Source of the DNA: Arthrospiribacter ruber
Lineage (GTDB): Bacteria > Bacteroidota > Bacteroidia > Cytophagales > Cyclobacteriaceae
Length of the DNA stretch: 64,000 bases
Direction of reading: 5' to 3'
Assembly (NCBI RefSeq): GCF_019343195.1
Contig: NZ_RPHB01000004.1
Location: 186,001 to 250,000 of the forward strand
Shown here one piece after another: positions 10,047-18,689 of this stretch. Below the pieces are notes generated by a model. That model ran no database searches. It saw nothing but the letters and a program-made list of their open reading frames with translations, and was not told the DNA's origin. Positions within the stretch are counted from its first letter, which is position 1. The number at the start of each line of letters is the position of its first letter. The position numbers and the translations under genes are program-made.

Positions 10047-10068
10047 CCATGTAGCATTCACCACATGG
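10047..10068 (-). repeat. Hairpin CCATGT/ACATGG followed by a T-run on the minus strand
   Basis: CCATGT (10047-10052) pairs with ACATGG (10063-10068) around a 10-base loop; read on the minus strand the hairpin is followed by TTTTTT. It therefore looks like a minus-strand terminator, yet it lies between divergent genes, where no known minus-strand transcript should end. It could stop antisense transcripts from the gene at 10106 or be a 5' leader structure. Confidence 0.4.
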
Positions 10069-10105
10069 CCCTTCGTCATTCAAAAAAATTAAACCAATAA
10101 GCACC

Positions 10106-11197
10106 ATGACAAAATACTTATTAAGCAAGACCGCAAAAATCATCAGCGGTATTTTGATTCTTCTTTTTTCAGCCGGATGTGAAAAGGAGCATTCTCCTGT
10201 AAAAGTAATTGATGAAAATTTCTCCATTGAATTTTTAGGCTTGGAGGGGCCTAGAGTGAATAAACTGGTATTGAGCAACAACAAGCTTTATGCCTGCACC
10301 CAAGATGGCTTTTATGTCAAAAATCTAGGTTCACCTGCCAAATTCAAAAATATAGCACTGAAGGGTAAAAATGTGGAAGATGCGGTGATTTTTTCAGACT
10401 CTGAAATGTTGATTTCTTATAGAAATGTCAATCCCGAGATCGAGGCCTTTCCACAGCTTTGGGAAACTAAAGACGCAGGGACAACATGGAAGGCGATAGA
10501 ACATAATTTTGGAGGAGATGAGCCGGAAGAGTTGGTGGATTTTGAAAGGCACCCAACTCAGCAAAACACTATATTTGGTTTTGGAAGGATGGTACTGGCG
10601 TCCTCCACGGACAAAGGTAAAACATGGAATCCAATATGGGGTGACTGGCACATGTTTTCAAATTATGGCAGGGCCTTTGTCAACCCTGTTCAGCCCGATG
10701 AAATCTGGCTTGGCGGACAAGGTGGTATAGAAAACGGTTACTTGGTTCATCTTAAAAATGAATCAGTAGTAAATGAATGGAATGACCTTGTCCCTAATCC
10801 AACTGTGGTGAAAAAAGTCGCTTTTGACAAACTATCCCCTCAGACCATTTATGTAGGCTGGGAAGGCGAACTTTCAAAAACTTCCGACAATGGTCAGACT
10901 TGGGAAACATTGATAGAAAAACATGAAGAAGCGCACTTTTTTATGGGAATAGGAATCAGTGATCAGGACCAAAAACTCATATATACAGGTAAGTGGGCCA
11001 AAACTCCGGAGCCACAACCTCTTGAATTGTCCTATTCAAAAGACCAAGGCAAGACATGGACTACCAAAACTTTTCCGGGAATCAATTATGGAGGTGTATT
11101 TGATATGATCTTGGTCACTGAAGGAAATACTGATAGGATATTTGTCGGACTGGATAAAGGAGGAGTTTACGAAATAAAAGCCAAAGGTATTTTATAA
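10106..11197 (+). CDS. BNR/sortilin-type beta-propeller lipoprotein
   Basis: This 363-residue lipoprotein has an N-terminal signal with lipobox FSAGC (Cys24). The rest is a beta-propeller with Asp-box motifs: TKDAGTTWKAIE, STDKGKTWNPIW, TSDNGQTWETLI and SKDQGKTWTTKT match S-x-D-x-G-x-T-W. Such propellers occur in sialidase-like, sortilin-like and photosystem-stability (Ycf48) proteins. No sialidase catalytic residues are evident, so a binding or scaffold role is likelier than hydrolysis. A long hairpin terminator follows directly at 11220, so it is probably transcribed alone. Confidence 0.85.
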   Translation: MTKYLLSKTAKIISGILILLFSAGCEKEHSPVKVIDENFSIEFLGLEGPRVNKLVLSNNKLYACTQDGFYVKNLGSPAKFKNIALKGKNVEDAVIFSDSEMLISYRNVNPEIEAFPQLWETKDAGTTWKAIEHNFGGDEPEELVDFERHPTQQNTIFGFGRMVLASSTDKGKTWNPIWGDWHMFSNYGRAFVNPVQPDEIWLGGQGGIENGYLVHLKNESVVNEWNDLVPNPTVVKKVAFDKLSPQTIYVGWEGELSKTSDNGQTWETLIEKHEEAHFFMGIGISDQDQKLIYTGKWAKTPEPQPLELSYSKDQGKTWTTKTFPGINYGGVFDMILVTEGNTDRIFVGLDKGGVYEIKAKGIL

Positions 11198-11219
11198 AAA
11201 ACACTTATAGTACCACCAA

Positions 11220-11277
11220 AAAACCGGAAAATAAATTTTCAATGTTTGAAAATCTTTATTTTCCGGTTTTCCATTTT
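11220..11277 (+). terminator. Very long hairpin terminator
   Basis: AAAACCGGAAAATAAA (11220-11235) pairs perfectly with TTTATTTTCCGGTTTT (11255-11270). Inside it TTTTCAA (11236-11242) pairs with TTGAAAA (11246-11252), leaving a three-base loop and a two-base bulge. A run of T follows from 11273. It ends the gene at 10106 and is also a hairpin on the other strand. Confidence 0.85.
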
Positions 11278-11317
11278 TTTTCAACAATTGGTACTTCATT
11301 TGACATATATAACCAAA

Positions 11318-11689
11318 TTGAAAATTGTGAAAATCAATCACTCAGCATATCAAAAATTCCTAAGCTTGAGCCTACTCGGGATGCTTACAGGAATTTTTAT
11401 TGTTTTGTGTGTATGCAGTTTAAATTCATCAGACTATTCTGATCATCAAAAGATTCAGCCATCTGATTTCAAGTGGGAAAATCAAGAGGTAAAATACTTT
11501 CAGATTCTTGTTGAAACATCCAGTATAGTTTTTGAAAAATTTCAGGGCGACAATGACATTCATCCTGACAGTAAAATAGTTTCATTCTGGACAAATCGTC
11601 TGATTTCACTTTGTCATAGGGTACAATTGGCAGTCAGTCCAAACCTCAATAATTATAAAAAGCTTTTTCCTTTCCATTTTTTCTGGTAA
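11318..11689 (+). CDS. Small membrane or lipoprotein, unknown function
   Basis: The open frame reaches back to a TTG at 11246, but that start lies inside the right arm of the terminator of the preceding gene and is unlikely. From the TTG at 11318 the product is 123 residues: a basic head (KIVKINHSAYQK), a hydrophobic core with the lipobox-like end IFIVLCVCSLNSS, and a polar domain of about 75 residues. An ATG at 11381 would remove the basic head. I recognise no family. The signal-like N-terminus supports a real gene, but start and function are uncertain. Confidence 0.45.
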   Translation: MKIVKINHSAYQKFLSLSLLGMLTGIFIVLCVCSLNSSDYSDHQKIQPSDFKWENQEVKYFQILVETSSIVFEKFQGDNDIHPDSKIVSFWTNRLISLCHRVQLAVSPNLNNYKKLFPFHFFW

Positions 11690-11710
11690 TAAGTTGATTT
11701 TTTATGGATC

Positions 11711-11779
11711 CCAAACCACTTCTATTGGTTTGATTTAATTCACCATTATTCATCCCAAGCCAACTCCATTTGTTGGCTT
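11711..11779. repeat. Two tandem look-alike hairpins
   Basis: Hairpin one pairs CAAACCA (11712-11718) with TGGTTTG (11726-11732); hairpin two pairs AAGCCAAC (11757-11764) with GTTGGCTT (11772-11779). Both have 7-base loops, and the two sequences resemble each other along their length, suggesting an old duplication. They lie between the small gene ending at 11689 and the ATG at 11802, so they may act as terminators or leader structures. Confidence 0.5.
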
Positions 11780-11801
11780 TAAAAAACAACCATACATCCT
11801 T

Positions 11802-12305
11802 ATGATACTGGATATTGAGCCCATTTCATTGGGCATTTCGCTGCTATTGATAGCAGCATTTATTGCTCCTTTGTATGTCTACACCAAAAGAGTAAAAGAA
11901 AAAAATAGATTCCTAATCCAAAACCAACTTGCCCAGGCCAAGAACTTGGGATTTGAACTCCTTGAATATGAAATGTGGAGAGGCCGGTACTTCTTGGGTA
12001 TAGATCAAAGTAGGCAATACCTCCTATTTAATCCTGAAATGGGAACTTCAGAGCTAGAAGTCATTGCACTTTCAAAAATCAATTCTACCGGAGTTAGTCA
12101 AGAAGTAAGGACACTTATAAGTGGCAAAGAAAAAGTCATCATAATTGATAAAATAGGAATTGAATTGAAAGGATCGGATAAATCTACCTATGTGGAAGTT
12201 TTTGACAGAACTTACTATTCGGATTTAAATGGAGAAAAGGTTATTGCCCAGAAATGGCTTGGAATAATCAAAAATGCTATTTCTTCGCAACTCCAAAGAA
12301 ATTAA
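11802..12305 (+). CDS. Membrane-anchored protein of unknown function
   Basis: This 167-residue protein has one N-terminal membrane helix (about residues 8-28, ISLGISLLLIAAFIAPLYVY) followed by a basic KRVKEKNR stretch, which places the rest in the cytoplasm. The soluble part (FELLEYEMWRGRYFLGIDQ...) looks like a mixed alpha/beta domain rich in short strands, and I do not recognise the family. It is a single gene ended by a clear hairpin terminator at 12319. The coding call is supported by length, membrane topology and ATG start. Confidence 0.7.
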   Translation: MILDIEPISLGISLLLIAAFIAPLYVYTKRVKEKNRFLIQNQLAQAKNLGFELLEYEMWRGRYFLGIDQSRQYLLFNPEMGTSELEVIALSKINSTGVSQEVRTLISGKEKVIIIDKIGIELKGSDKSTYVEVFDRTYYSDLNGEKVIAQKWLGIIKNAISSQLQRN

Positions 12306-12318
12306 TCGACTCGAAAAT

Positions 12319-12349
12319 GGTTCCTGAATTTGATCGGGAACCTTTTTTT
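12319..12349 (+). terminator. Rho-independent terminator
   Basis: GGTTCC (12319-12324) pairs with GGAACC (12337-12342), and seven T follow. It ends the gene at 11802. Confidence 0.85.
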
Positions 12350-12409
12350 GTTTATTCGAGGCTGAGAAATCATTTGTAAAATAATTTTAGATTTTAATAA
12401 ATGAATTTC

Positions 12410-12417
12410 TATTTTTG
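12410..12417 (+). promoter_or_regulatory. TAnnTTTG -7 box before the COG0523 GTPase
   Basis: TATTTTTG matches the Bacteroidota -7 consensus exactly and lies 29 bases before the ATG at 12446. It overlaps an upstream in-frame ATG at 12401, which argues that translation begins at 12446. No well-spaced -33 TTG was seen. Confidence 0.5.
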
Positions 12418-12445
12418 CAACAATATTGCATTAAAGATAAATACC

Positions 12446-13651
12446 ATGAATTCAAATAAACTTCCTGTTACCGTACTGAGCGGATTTTTAGGTGCCGGAA
12501 AAACCACCTTACTCAATCATATTCTACATCATAAGCACGGACTAAAAGTAGCCGTGATTGTCAACGATATGAGTGAAGTAAACGTGGATGCCAGATTGGT
12601 AGAAAGTGAAAATACTTTGTCAAGAACAGAAGAAAAATTAGTGGAGATGAGCAATGGCTGTATTTGCTGTACACTGAGAGAAGATTTGATGGTAGAGGTG
12701 GAAAAACTTGCCAAAGAAGGGCGTTTTGATTACCTACTGATAGAAAGTACCGGTATCAGCGAGCCTGTACCTGTAGCCCAGACATTCAGCTTTGTCGATG
12801 AAGATAATGGAATTGACCTATCCAGATTCAGTTACGTGGACACGATGGTCACAGTGGTGGATTGTTTCAATTTTTTCAAAGATTTCAACACTGATGAATT
12901 GTTGATGGATAGGGAGTTGACAGATATGGAAAATGATTTCCGCACCATAGTCAACCTGCTCACTGACCAGATCGAGTTTGCCAATGTGATCATATTGAAC
13001 AAAACAGATTTGGTAGATAAAGAAACTATAGGACTTTTGAAAGCAGCAATTGGAAAGCTGAATCCGGGAGCAAAAATCTTAGAGTCTGAATTTGGAAAAA
13101 TTGAACCTTCAGAAATTCTCAATACGGGGATGTTTGATTTTGAAGAGGCACAGAATTCAGCAGGATGGCAAAAGGAACTTCAGTCTGAGGGACATACACC
13201 CGAAACAGAGGAATACGGCATCAGTTCTTTTGTTTTTCGGAATAGGAAACCTTTTCATCCCCAGCGTTTATTTGATTTCCTTAGCAATAACTATCCCGGT
13301 GGAGTCATCCGTGCAAAAGGACTCTTTTGGCTGGCTTCCAGACCAGACGATGCACTCAATTATTCTCAGGCAGGAGGGTCTTTCCGTATGGAAAAAGCTG
13401 GTGTATGGTGGTGCAGTATGCCCTACTCCAAAAGGATCCGGTTTGAATCTTTTGTCTATAATCAGGAATATATAGAGTCCAAATGGAACAAGCAATGGGG
13501 AGATAGGATGAATGAACTCGTTTTTATTGGCCAGGATCTTGACAAGGAAGAAATAGCAGAAACTTTGGAATCGTGTTTAATCAGTGATGACGAAATTGAA
13601 GCATTTAACAGTAAAAAGGAATTTTATGACCCTTTCCCGGCCGAAATGTAA
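12446..13651 (+). CDS. COG0523 (CobW/ZigA-type) GTPase metallochaperone
   Basis: This 401-residue G3E-family GTPase hands a metal, often zinc, to client proteins. It shows the Walker A loop GFLGAGKTT (Lys19), the metal-binding GCICC motif (Cys72, Cys74, Cys75), the NKTD base-recognition motif (ILNKTDLVD) and a CobW C-terminal domain ending in acidic sequence. The ATG at 12446 is chosen over the in-frame ATG at 12401 because the promoter -7 box covers the earlier codon and conserved sequence starts soon after 12446. No Zur-type palindrome was recognised upstream. The gene is convergent with rmuC. The metal and client cannot be told from the sequence. Confidence 0.9.
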   Translation: MNSNKLPVTVLSGFLGAGKTTLLNHILHHKHGLKVAVIVNDMSEVNVDARLVESENTLSRTEEKLVEMSNGCICCTLREDLMVEVEKLAKEGRFDYLLIESTGISEPVPVAQTFSFVDEDNGIDLSRFSYVDTMVTVVDCFNFFKDFNTDELLMDRELTDMENDFRTIVNLLTDQIEFANVIILNKTDLVDKETIGLLKAAIGKLNPGAKILESEFGKIEPSEILNTGMFDFEEAQNSAGWQKELQSEGHTPETEEYGISSFVFRNRKPFHPQRLFDFLSNNYPGGVIRAKGLFWLASRPDDALNYSQAGGSFRMEKAGVWWCSMPYSKRIRFESFVYNQEYIESKWNKQWGDRMNELVFIGQDLDKEEIAETLESCLISDDEIEAFNSKKEFYDPFPAEM

Positions 13652-13680
13652 ATATCCGGGACCTTTAAGGCCCACCCATA

Positions 13681-14931
13681 CTATTCCAGGTATTTGCTTC
13701 CTTCTTCCTCCGGCAGTTGTTCTACCTCTTTGAGTTTTCTCTGAATTACCCTTGTTCGGGTGCCTACCAATTGATCCAAATCCGTAGAAGCTTCACTGAT
13801 CTTCTTTTGGGCTTTGGATATCAGGTCCCCGAACTTGGAAAACTCAGTTTTGACCGCCCCAAGCACTTTCCAAACTTCTGAGCTCCGCTGCTGTATGGCT
13901 AGCGTTTTGAATCCCATCTGAAGACTGTTCAACATGGCTGCAAGAGTAGTAGGTCCCGTTATAACAATTTTGTATTCTCTTTGTAGCAATTGTGCCAAGT
14001 GGCCATCCCTTACCACTTCTGCGTAGAGGCTCTCCATTGGGAGAAATAAAAGAGCAAAATCTGTCGTGTGAGGAGGATGCACATACTTATTTGAAATGTC
14101 TTGAGCTGCTTTTTTAATGGCTTTGAAAAGTTCGTTTCTGGCCACATCAATGACAGTCTTTTCTCCGGTATCGTAAGCGTCCAATAACCTGTAATAGGTT
14201 TCTTGTGGAAATTTGGCATCGATGGGAAGATAAACCGGTTCCTCATCGGTATTTCCTGGCATTTTGACAGCATATTCTACCCTTTCACTGCTACCCTTTC
14301 TGACCTGTACATTGTATGCATACTGATCCGGTGAAAGGATATTTTCGAGGATGCTTTGAAGTTGGTATTCTCCAAGAACACCCCTACTTTTTACATTGCT
14401 TAGCACCCTTTTAAGGTCTCCCACTCCTGTTGCCAGGCTTTGCATTTCTCCAAGTCCCTTCTGTACTGCCAAGAGTTGCTTGCTTACCAATTCAAAAGAT
14501 TGCCCCAACCTCGCTTCAAGTGTTTTTTGAAGCTTCTCATCTACGGTTTCCCGCATTTTTTCCAATCGCTCTTCAGTGGATAAGAGCATGCGCTCTTGCT
14601 TTTGGACCAATTCCTGAAATTTTTCTCTCTGAAGGGAATTGAAAGCCTGAACATTGTCACGAAAGACAGTTCCAAAGTCTTTCAACGCTTCCTGCTGCTC
14701 TCTGGAACTGCTGCGTAAATTGTCAAATACAAGCTGAAACTGAGTGATCAGACCCTGTTGGATTTCCCCTCGATTGGATTGCATCTGCCGATTGAGCTCT
14801 GCTCTTAGTTCCGAAAGTTGCTTTTCCGTATCTCCTTCTGCGGATTTCTTCTTTTGAATCTGGTTCAGTAAAAATAAAATCAGGACAGTCTGGACCAATA
14901 GAAAGCTAAGGATGATGTACTCTATGAACAT
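13681..14931 (-). CDS. rmuC: RmuC-family DNA recombination protein
   Basis: This 416-residue protein has one N-terminal membrane helix (about residues 3-22), a long coiled coil rich in Glu, Gln and Arg (about 30-160) and the conserved RmuC domain, recognisable in SRGVLGEYQLQSILE, YLPIDAKFPQETYYRL and ILLFLPMESLYAEV-like segments. E. coli RmuC limits recombination-associated inversions; the fold is nuclease-like and its exact activity is unproven. The preceding alpha/beta hydrolase gene overlaps its start by 26 bases on the same strand, so the two form an operon. Confidence 0.93.
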   Translation of the reverse strand: MFIEYIILSFLLVQTVLILFLLNQIQKKKSAEGDTEKQLSELRAELNRQMQSNRGEIQQGLITQFQLVFDNLRSSSREQQEALKDFGTVFRDNVQAFNSLQREKFQELVQKQERMLLSTEERLEKMRETVDEKLQKTLEARLGQSFELVSKQLLAVQKGLGEMQSLATGVGDLKRVLSNVKSRGVLGEYQLQSILENILSPDQYAYNVQVRKGSSERVEYAVKMPGNTDEEPVYLPIDAKFPQETYYRLLDAYDTGEKTVIDVARNELFKAIKKAAQDISNKYVHPPHTTDFALLFLPMESLYAEVVRDGHLAQLLQREYKIVITGPTTLAAMLNSLQMGFKTLAIQQRSSEVWKVLGAVKTEFSKFGDLISKAQKKISEASTDLDQLVGTRTRVIQRKLKEVEQLPEEEGSKYLE

Positions 14932-15940
14932 GGCTTAAGAATTTTGGACTCGAAAAGTAGTCCAAATCTACCTGAATACCCAAGAATGCCAAGTATTCCG
15001 TGACAGTCTCTGTCGGCCTTTCTTCCATGGGAACATGGCCTGTTTTCTCAAAAATTTTAACTTTTGCCTCTGGAATGACTTCTTTGAACTTTTGGGCATT
15101 GGCTACGGAAATCCATTGGTCGTTTTCCCCCCACATGATCAAAACAGGCATATTCAGACGGGCAAAGTCCACTTCATAAGGTTTGTAGGTAGTCAACCTA
15201 TCAAGTGTTGCCTTTCTGTTACCTTCCCTCCTTAGTAACTCGTAATAGCGGTTGACCATAGCTTTATCTACTTTGGAAGGATCATAAAAAACCTCTTCTA
15301 ATGTTTTTTCAAAGATTTTTTTGGGGGTAAACTTCAGCAGGAAATTATTGAAGAAAGGATTACGGGCTATTTTGAAAATGGTAGCTCCTGAATCATAGGT
15401 TTTTTTCTTTTCTATTTCCTCACTTAACCTTTGTTCTCTTGGTGCTCCCGAAGCATCTATCAGGTTAAGAGATAGAATTCTTTCAGGCTGGTCCGTTGCC
15501 ATTTTAAGTGCCACAGCCCCACCCATACTGTTACCTGCCACATGAAATTCCTTAAGGTTTAGCTGATCGGCAATTTCAAAAACCAAAGCAGCATAATCCT
15601 CGATTCCATAAGCTTTGCTTTTGGAAGGGCCAGTAAGTCCATGACCTGGGAGGTCCATAGAAATGGTGTTAAAAAAATTGCTCAGTTCTTTTTCCCATGG
15701 CTCCCAAGTGTGGAGAGAGGAAAAACTACCATGGATCAAAAATATTGGTTCTCCCCTACCTTTTACCCGTACGTGGACGTTTTCCTCCCCAACTTTCAGG
15801 AAGTAGGAATTTTCATCTGTATACTTTGATATCAGCCTGTCCAGAGAAATGTCCGGTCTGTATGAGACGATAACAATTAGAAGCAAGATCGCGAAAATTA
15901 CGCCGATCACCTTCAAAAATGTAAGTAAGGGTTTTCGCAT
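14906..15940 (-). CDS. Membrane-anchored alpha/beta-fold hydrolase
   Basis: This protein has 344 residues from the ATG at 15940. The frame extends to 15976, but the later start gives a clean basic head (MRKP) and a membrane helix (about residues 5-28). The hydrolase fold shows HGSFSSLHTWEPW (oxyanion strand), GNSMGGAVA with the nucleophile Ser, WGENDQWI with the acid, and GHVPMEERP with the catalytic His. A cap domain occupies roughly residues 170-260. The substrate is unknown; relatives include epoxide hydrolases, haloperoxidase-like enzymes and C-C hydrolases. The stop lies 26 bases inside rmuC, indicating co-transcription. Confidence 0.88.
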   Translation of the reverse strand: MRKPLLTFLKVIGVIFAILLLIVIVSYRPDISLDRLISKYTDENSYFLKVGEENVHVRVKGRGEPIFLIHGSFSSLHTWEPWEKELSNFFNTISMDLPGHGLTGPSKSKAYGIEDYAALVFEIADQLNLKEFHVAGNSMGGAVALKMATDQPERILSLNLIDASGAPREQRLSEEIEKKKTYDSGATIFKIARNPFFNNFLLKFTPKKIFEKTLEEVFYDPSKVDKAMVNRYYELLRREGNRKATLDRLTTYKPYEVDFARLNMPVLIMWGENDQWISVANAQKFKEVIPEAKVKIFEKTGHVPMEERPTETVTEYLAFLGIQVDLDYFSSPKFLSHVHRVHHP

Positions 15941-16083
15941 GTTTCTACAAACTATAGCTAAAATTAAACAAAGCATTTACAAATCCTTTGATTTCCTGAA
16001 ATTTTAAGAAAAGTCTCCGAATTGGTATTTTTGAACCATTCTGATTACTTTCGACAAACAATACCCAACAGTACCTTATACCG

Positions 16084-16845
16084 ATGAAGATTACCTCTTT
16101 AAATACATTTCTTTTCAAATCCTTTCTTTGCAGTTTAGGCCTTTTGTTGGCAGTGTGTTCTGTAAATGATGCTTACGCACAGGCAAGGCCAAACTTAGGA
16201 AGTTCGGCAAGACTCTTCAGTTACGCCTTGGAGGAAATGGAAAAAGGCGATTATGAAAAGGCCAATACTTATTTTAGACAGATCATTGAAAACAACCTCC
16301 CTCTTTCACCGGAAATGCCTTATCACTTCGCAGTTACTCTTTATGAGCTAAAGCAATATGACAACAGCAGGAATTTCCTCACCAGGTACCTGCAGATCAA
16401 TGGCAGAAATGCCGAAAAGTTTGAAGAGGCCAAAGAACTGGAAGCCAAACTTCAAGAACCGTTAGACGCCATTAAAGCCTGTAGTTTTTGCAACAGGCAG
16501 GGCTATAGAATTTTGGCATGCAACACCTGCGAAGGTGAAAAAGAACTAGAACAAAGCTGTAGTCTCTGTAAGGAAAGAGGCGTGGTAGGCTGCAACAGAT
16601 GTTTTGGCAAAGGACTTCTGACCAAAAGAAATGTTTTTAACCTTATCGAATACCATGAATGCGACCAATGCAATGGAGAGGGCAAACATACCTGTCCACG
16701 CTGTGATGGTGATCTCAAGGAGTTTACTACATGCCGCACCTGTCAGGGTGAAGGTACAATTGCTTCTGAGGAAATCTGCGACCATAAGGAAAAACCCAGA
16801 CATTTATCTTCACTTTTCAGACAGATGCAGAATTCCCATGACTAA
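16084..16845 (+). CDS. Exported protein with TPR-like head and DnaJ-type zinc-finger repeats
   Basis: This 253-residue protein has a signal peptide (about residues 1-35, ending ...DAYAQ), a tetratricopeptide-like helical region (about 40-125: ALEEMEKGDYEKANTYF, PYHFAVTLYELKQYDNSRNFL), then a cysteine-rich half (about 135-240) with pairs CSFC, CNTC, CSLC, CNRC, CDQC, CPRC and CRTC. Several are followed by x-G-x-G (CNGEGK, CQGEGT), the pattern of the DnaJ zinc-finger domain. There is no J-domain. Export of such a zinc finger is unusual; it may bind zinc or unfolded envelope proteins. The gene stands alone, and no family name is offered. Confidence 0.8.
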   Translation: MKITSLNTFLFKSFLCSLGLLLAVCSVNDAYAQARPNLGSSARLFSYALEEMEKGDYEKANTYFRQIIENNLPLSPEMPYHFAVTLYELKQYDNSRNFLTRYLQINGRNAEKFEEAKELEAKLQEPLDAIKACSFCNRQGYRILACNTCEGEKELEQSCSLCKERGVVGCNRCFGKGLLTKRNVFNLIEYHECDQCNGEGKHTCPRCDGDLKEFTTCRTCQGEGTIASEEICDHKEKPRHLSSLFRQMQNSHD

Positions 16846-17161
16846 TCTTTGTTTCTCATCATGATTATCCGCTTACTTACAAGTAGAACCTAAATAGTGG
16901 AACAAAACCTGTGATTTATAGCCAATATCAATGAATATCCAATATCTATTAGTATCGGATTTAAATAGGCCCTTATTTAAATTGGTTAGTTGTATAATTG
17001 CGGATATACATGTTTCTCATTATTGAATTGTCCAAAAACCATTTAGGAAAAGAAATACAGTCTTTTGCAAATCATAGAAGATTTAATATTTGATCTGTAT
17101 CCAAGCATCTTTTTCTTTGGAATGATTTACAAAAAAGTAGACCAGAATTATTTCCTACTGC
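16846..17161. other. Intergenic stretch of 316 bases without a gene
   Basis: AT-rich spacer between two plus-strand genes. The only pattern seen is a short direct repeat CCAATATC twice within 25 bases near 16920-16945. No hairpin terminator and no exact TAnnTTTG box was seen. Confidence 0.6.
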
Positions 17162-18499
17162 ATGAAAAGACTTTCCTTCCCTCATCCTATGATCATCATG
17201 TTGGCATTTGTGGCTTTGGCCACCCTGTTGACCTATATCATACCTTCGGGCATTTACGAAAGGACCATGGATCCAAATACCGGGCGTGAAGTGGTGGTAC
17301 AGGGAAGTTATTCTCAGATTCCAAACAATCCTGTAGGAATAGGAAAAATGGTTTTAAGTGTTCCTGAGGGGATTATTGAAGGAGCGGAAGTTGTAGTGCT
17401 TATTCTTATCATCGGAGGGGCTTTTTATGTAGTGGAAAAAACCGGGGCGTTCCAAGCCGGTCTGGAATCCTTGATATTTCGGTTTTCAAATGCCAAGAGC
17501 CTTTTACTGGCACTGGTCGGCATTCTTTTCGCTGCCGCCGGTGCTCTCAATGGACTACAGGAGGAGATCATTGCCATGGTGCCGCTTTTACTGATTTTGA
17601 GTAAGAAAATTGGGTACAGCAAAACGAGCATTGTTGGACTTTGTCTCGGCTCTGCCCTGATTGGTGGAGCCTTTGGACCTTCCAATCCTTTTTCAGTGAT
17701 TTTGGCCCAAAAAGTTGCTGAGGTACCTGTATTTTCGGCAGGTTTGTACCGCATGGTATTTTTATTGATTGCCCTTTTGTTTTGGGTCATGTACATGATC
17801 AGAAATGGAAGAGAGGAAAATCAACTTAAAGCGGAAAAAGATCCTGTCAAACCAGAGAAACTTTCTTCAGCACATCAGTTGATCCTAACCATAGTTGCGA
17901 TCACTTTCGCAGTGATGATATACGGGTTGAGCAATTGGGATTGGGATTACAATGAGATGTCTGCAATATTTTTTGTGATGGGCTTGTCTGCAGGAATAAT
18001 CGGGAAGCTAGGAATCAACGGTACTGCCAAAACCTATTCAGAGGGCTTTGCTGAATTGATTTTTGCAGGCATCATAGTGGGTTTGGCAAGAAGTATTTAT
18101 TTGGTATTAGAAGAAGGGCAGGTAATTGATACGATCATTTATGGGTTGTTTACTCCATTGGAAAACCTTCCATTGGCATTATCTGCGTTGGGAATGATGT
18201 TTTCACAGGCCTTGTTGCATGTACCGGTACCCAGTACCTCCGGTCAGGCAGTACTTACCATGCCTTTATTGACGCCTATAGCCGACCTGATTGGTCTGAG
18301 CCGACAAGTGGTCATTCTGGCCTATCAATATGGTGCAGGAATAATGGATTTGGTCACGCCAAGTAATGGTGGCCTGATGGCGATTTTGGCTGCGGCAGGT
18401 GTTTCTTACAAGGACTGGATTTCATTTGCCTGGAAACCCATTTTGGTCATTTTTTGTATTGCTGCCTTTTCTGTGATTTTGGGAGTTTGGATACTTTAA
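17162..18499 (+). CDS. YfcC-family membrane carrier
   Basis: This 445-residue polytopic membrane protein belongs to the YfcC/DcuC-like ion transporter group. It shows about a dozen hydrophobic segments, the early family segment YIIPSGIYERTMDPNTGR, re-entrant-like LNGLQEEIIAMVPLL and GAFGPSNPFSVILAQ, and late PVPSTSGQAVLTMP and DLVTPSNGGLMAILAAAGVSY. Members have been linked to C4-dicarboxylate or basic amino-acid transport, and the substrate here is not predictable. The ATG at 17162 gives the typical N-terminus just before the first membrane helix. No neighbour hints at a substrate. Confidence 0.88.
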   Translation: MKRLSFPHPMIIMLAFVALATLLTYIIPSGIYERTMDPNTGREVVVQGSYSQIPNNPVGIGKMVLSVPEGIIEGAEVVVLILIIGGAFYVVEKTGAFQAGLESLIFRFSNAKSLLLALVGILFAAAGALNGLQEEIIAMVPLLLILSKKIGYSKTSIVGLCLGSALIGGAFGPSNPFSVILAQKVAEVPVFSAGLYRMVFLLIALLFWVMYMIRNGREENQLKAEKDPVKPEKLSSAHQLILTIVAITFAVMIYGLSNWDWDYNEMSAIFFVMGLSAGIIGKLGINGTAKTYSEGFAELIFAGIIVGLARSIYLVLEEGQVIDTIIYGLFTPLENLPLALSALGMMFSQALLHVPVPSTSGQAVLTMPLLTPIADLIGLSRQVVILAYQYGAGIMDLVTPSNGGLMAILAAAGVSYKDWISFAWKPILVIFCIAAFSVILGVWIL

Positions 18500-18675
18500 T
18501 AGATCCAAACTGACAATAAATTTTTCAAAAGCATTCTGTACACTATGCGCTAAAATTTAAAAATTTCGTTTTTCATAGATAATAGATTGCTTAAACATAA
18601 TCTCCTTTTATTCGGGTTTTTGTATCTGATTTTCTTACATTTAAATGAGTTTTAAATAAGTATTTTTCACCACAT

Positions 18676-18683
18676 TACTTTTG
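18676..18683 (+). promoter_or_regulatory. TAnnTTTG -7 box directly before the patatin gene
   Basis: TACTTTTG matches the Bacteroidota -7 consensus and ends only six bases before the ATG at 18690. If used, the transcript would be nearly leaderless. It also overlaps the alternative TTG start at 18681, which makes that start unlikely. Confidence 0.4.
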
Positions 18684-18689
18684 AAAATC

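Noticed and set aside
10039-10284. 81-codon minus-strand frame overlapping the start of the BNR lipoprotein gene
   Set aside because: It covers the lipoprotein signal and has no family features. The minus-oriented hairpin near its end is noted separately, but it does not make the frame convincing.
11242-11442. 66-codon plus-strand frame starting at 11242
   Set aside because: The start lies in the loop of a strong terminator hairpin, and the overlapping frame to 11689 has better signal-peptide features.
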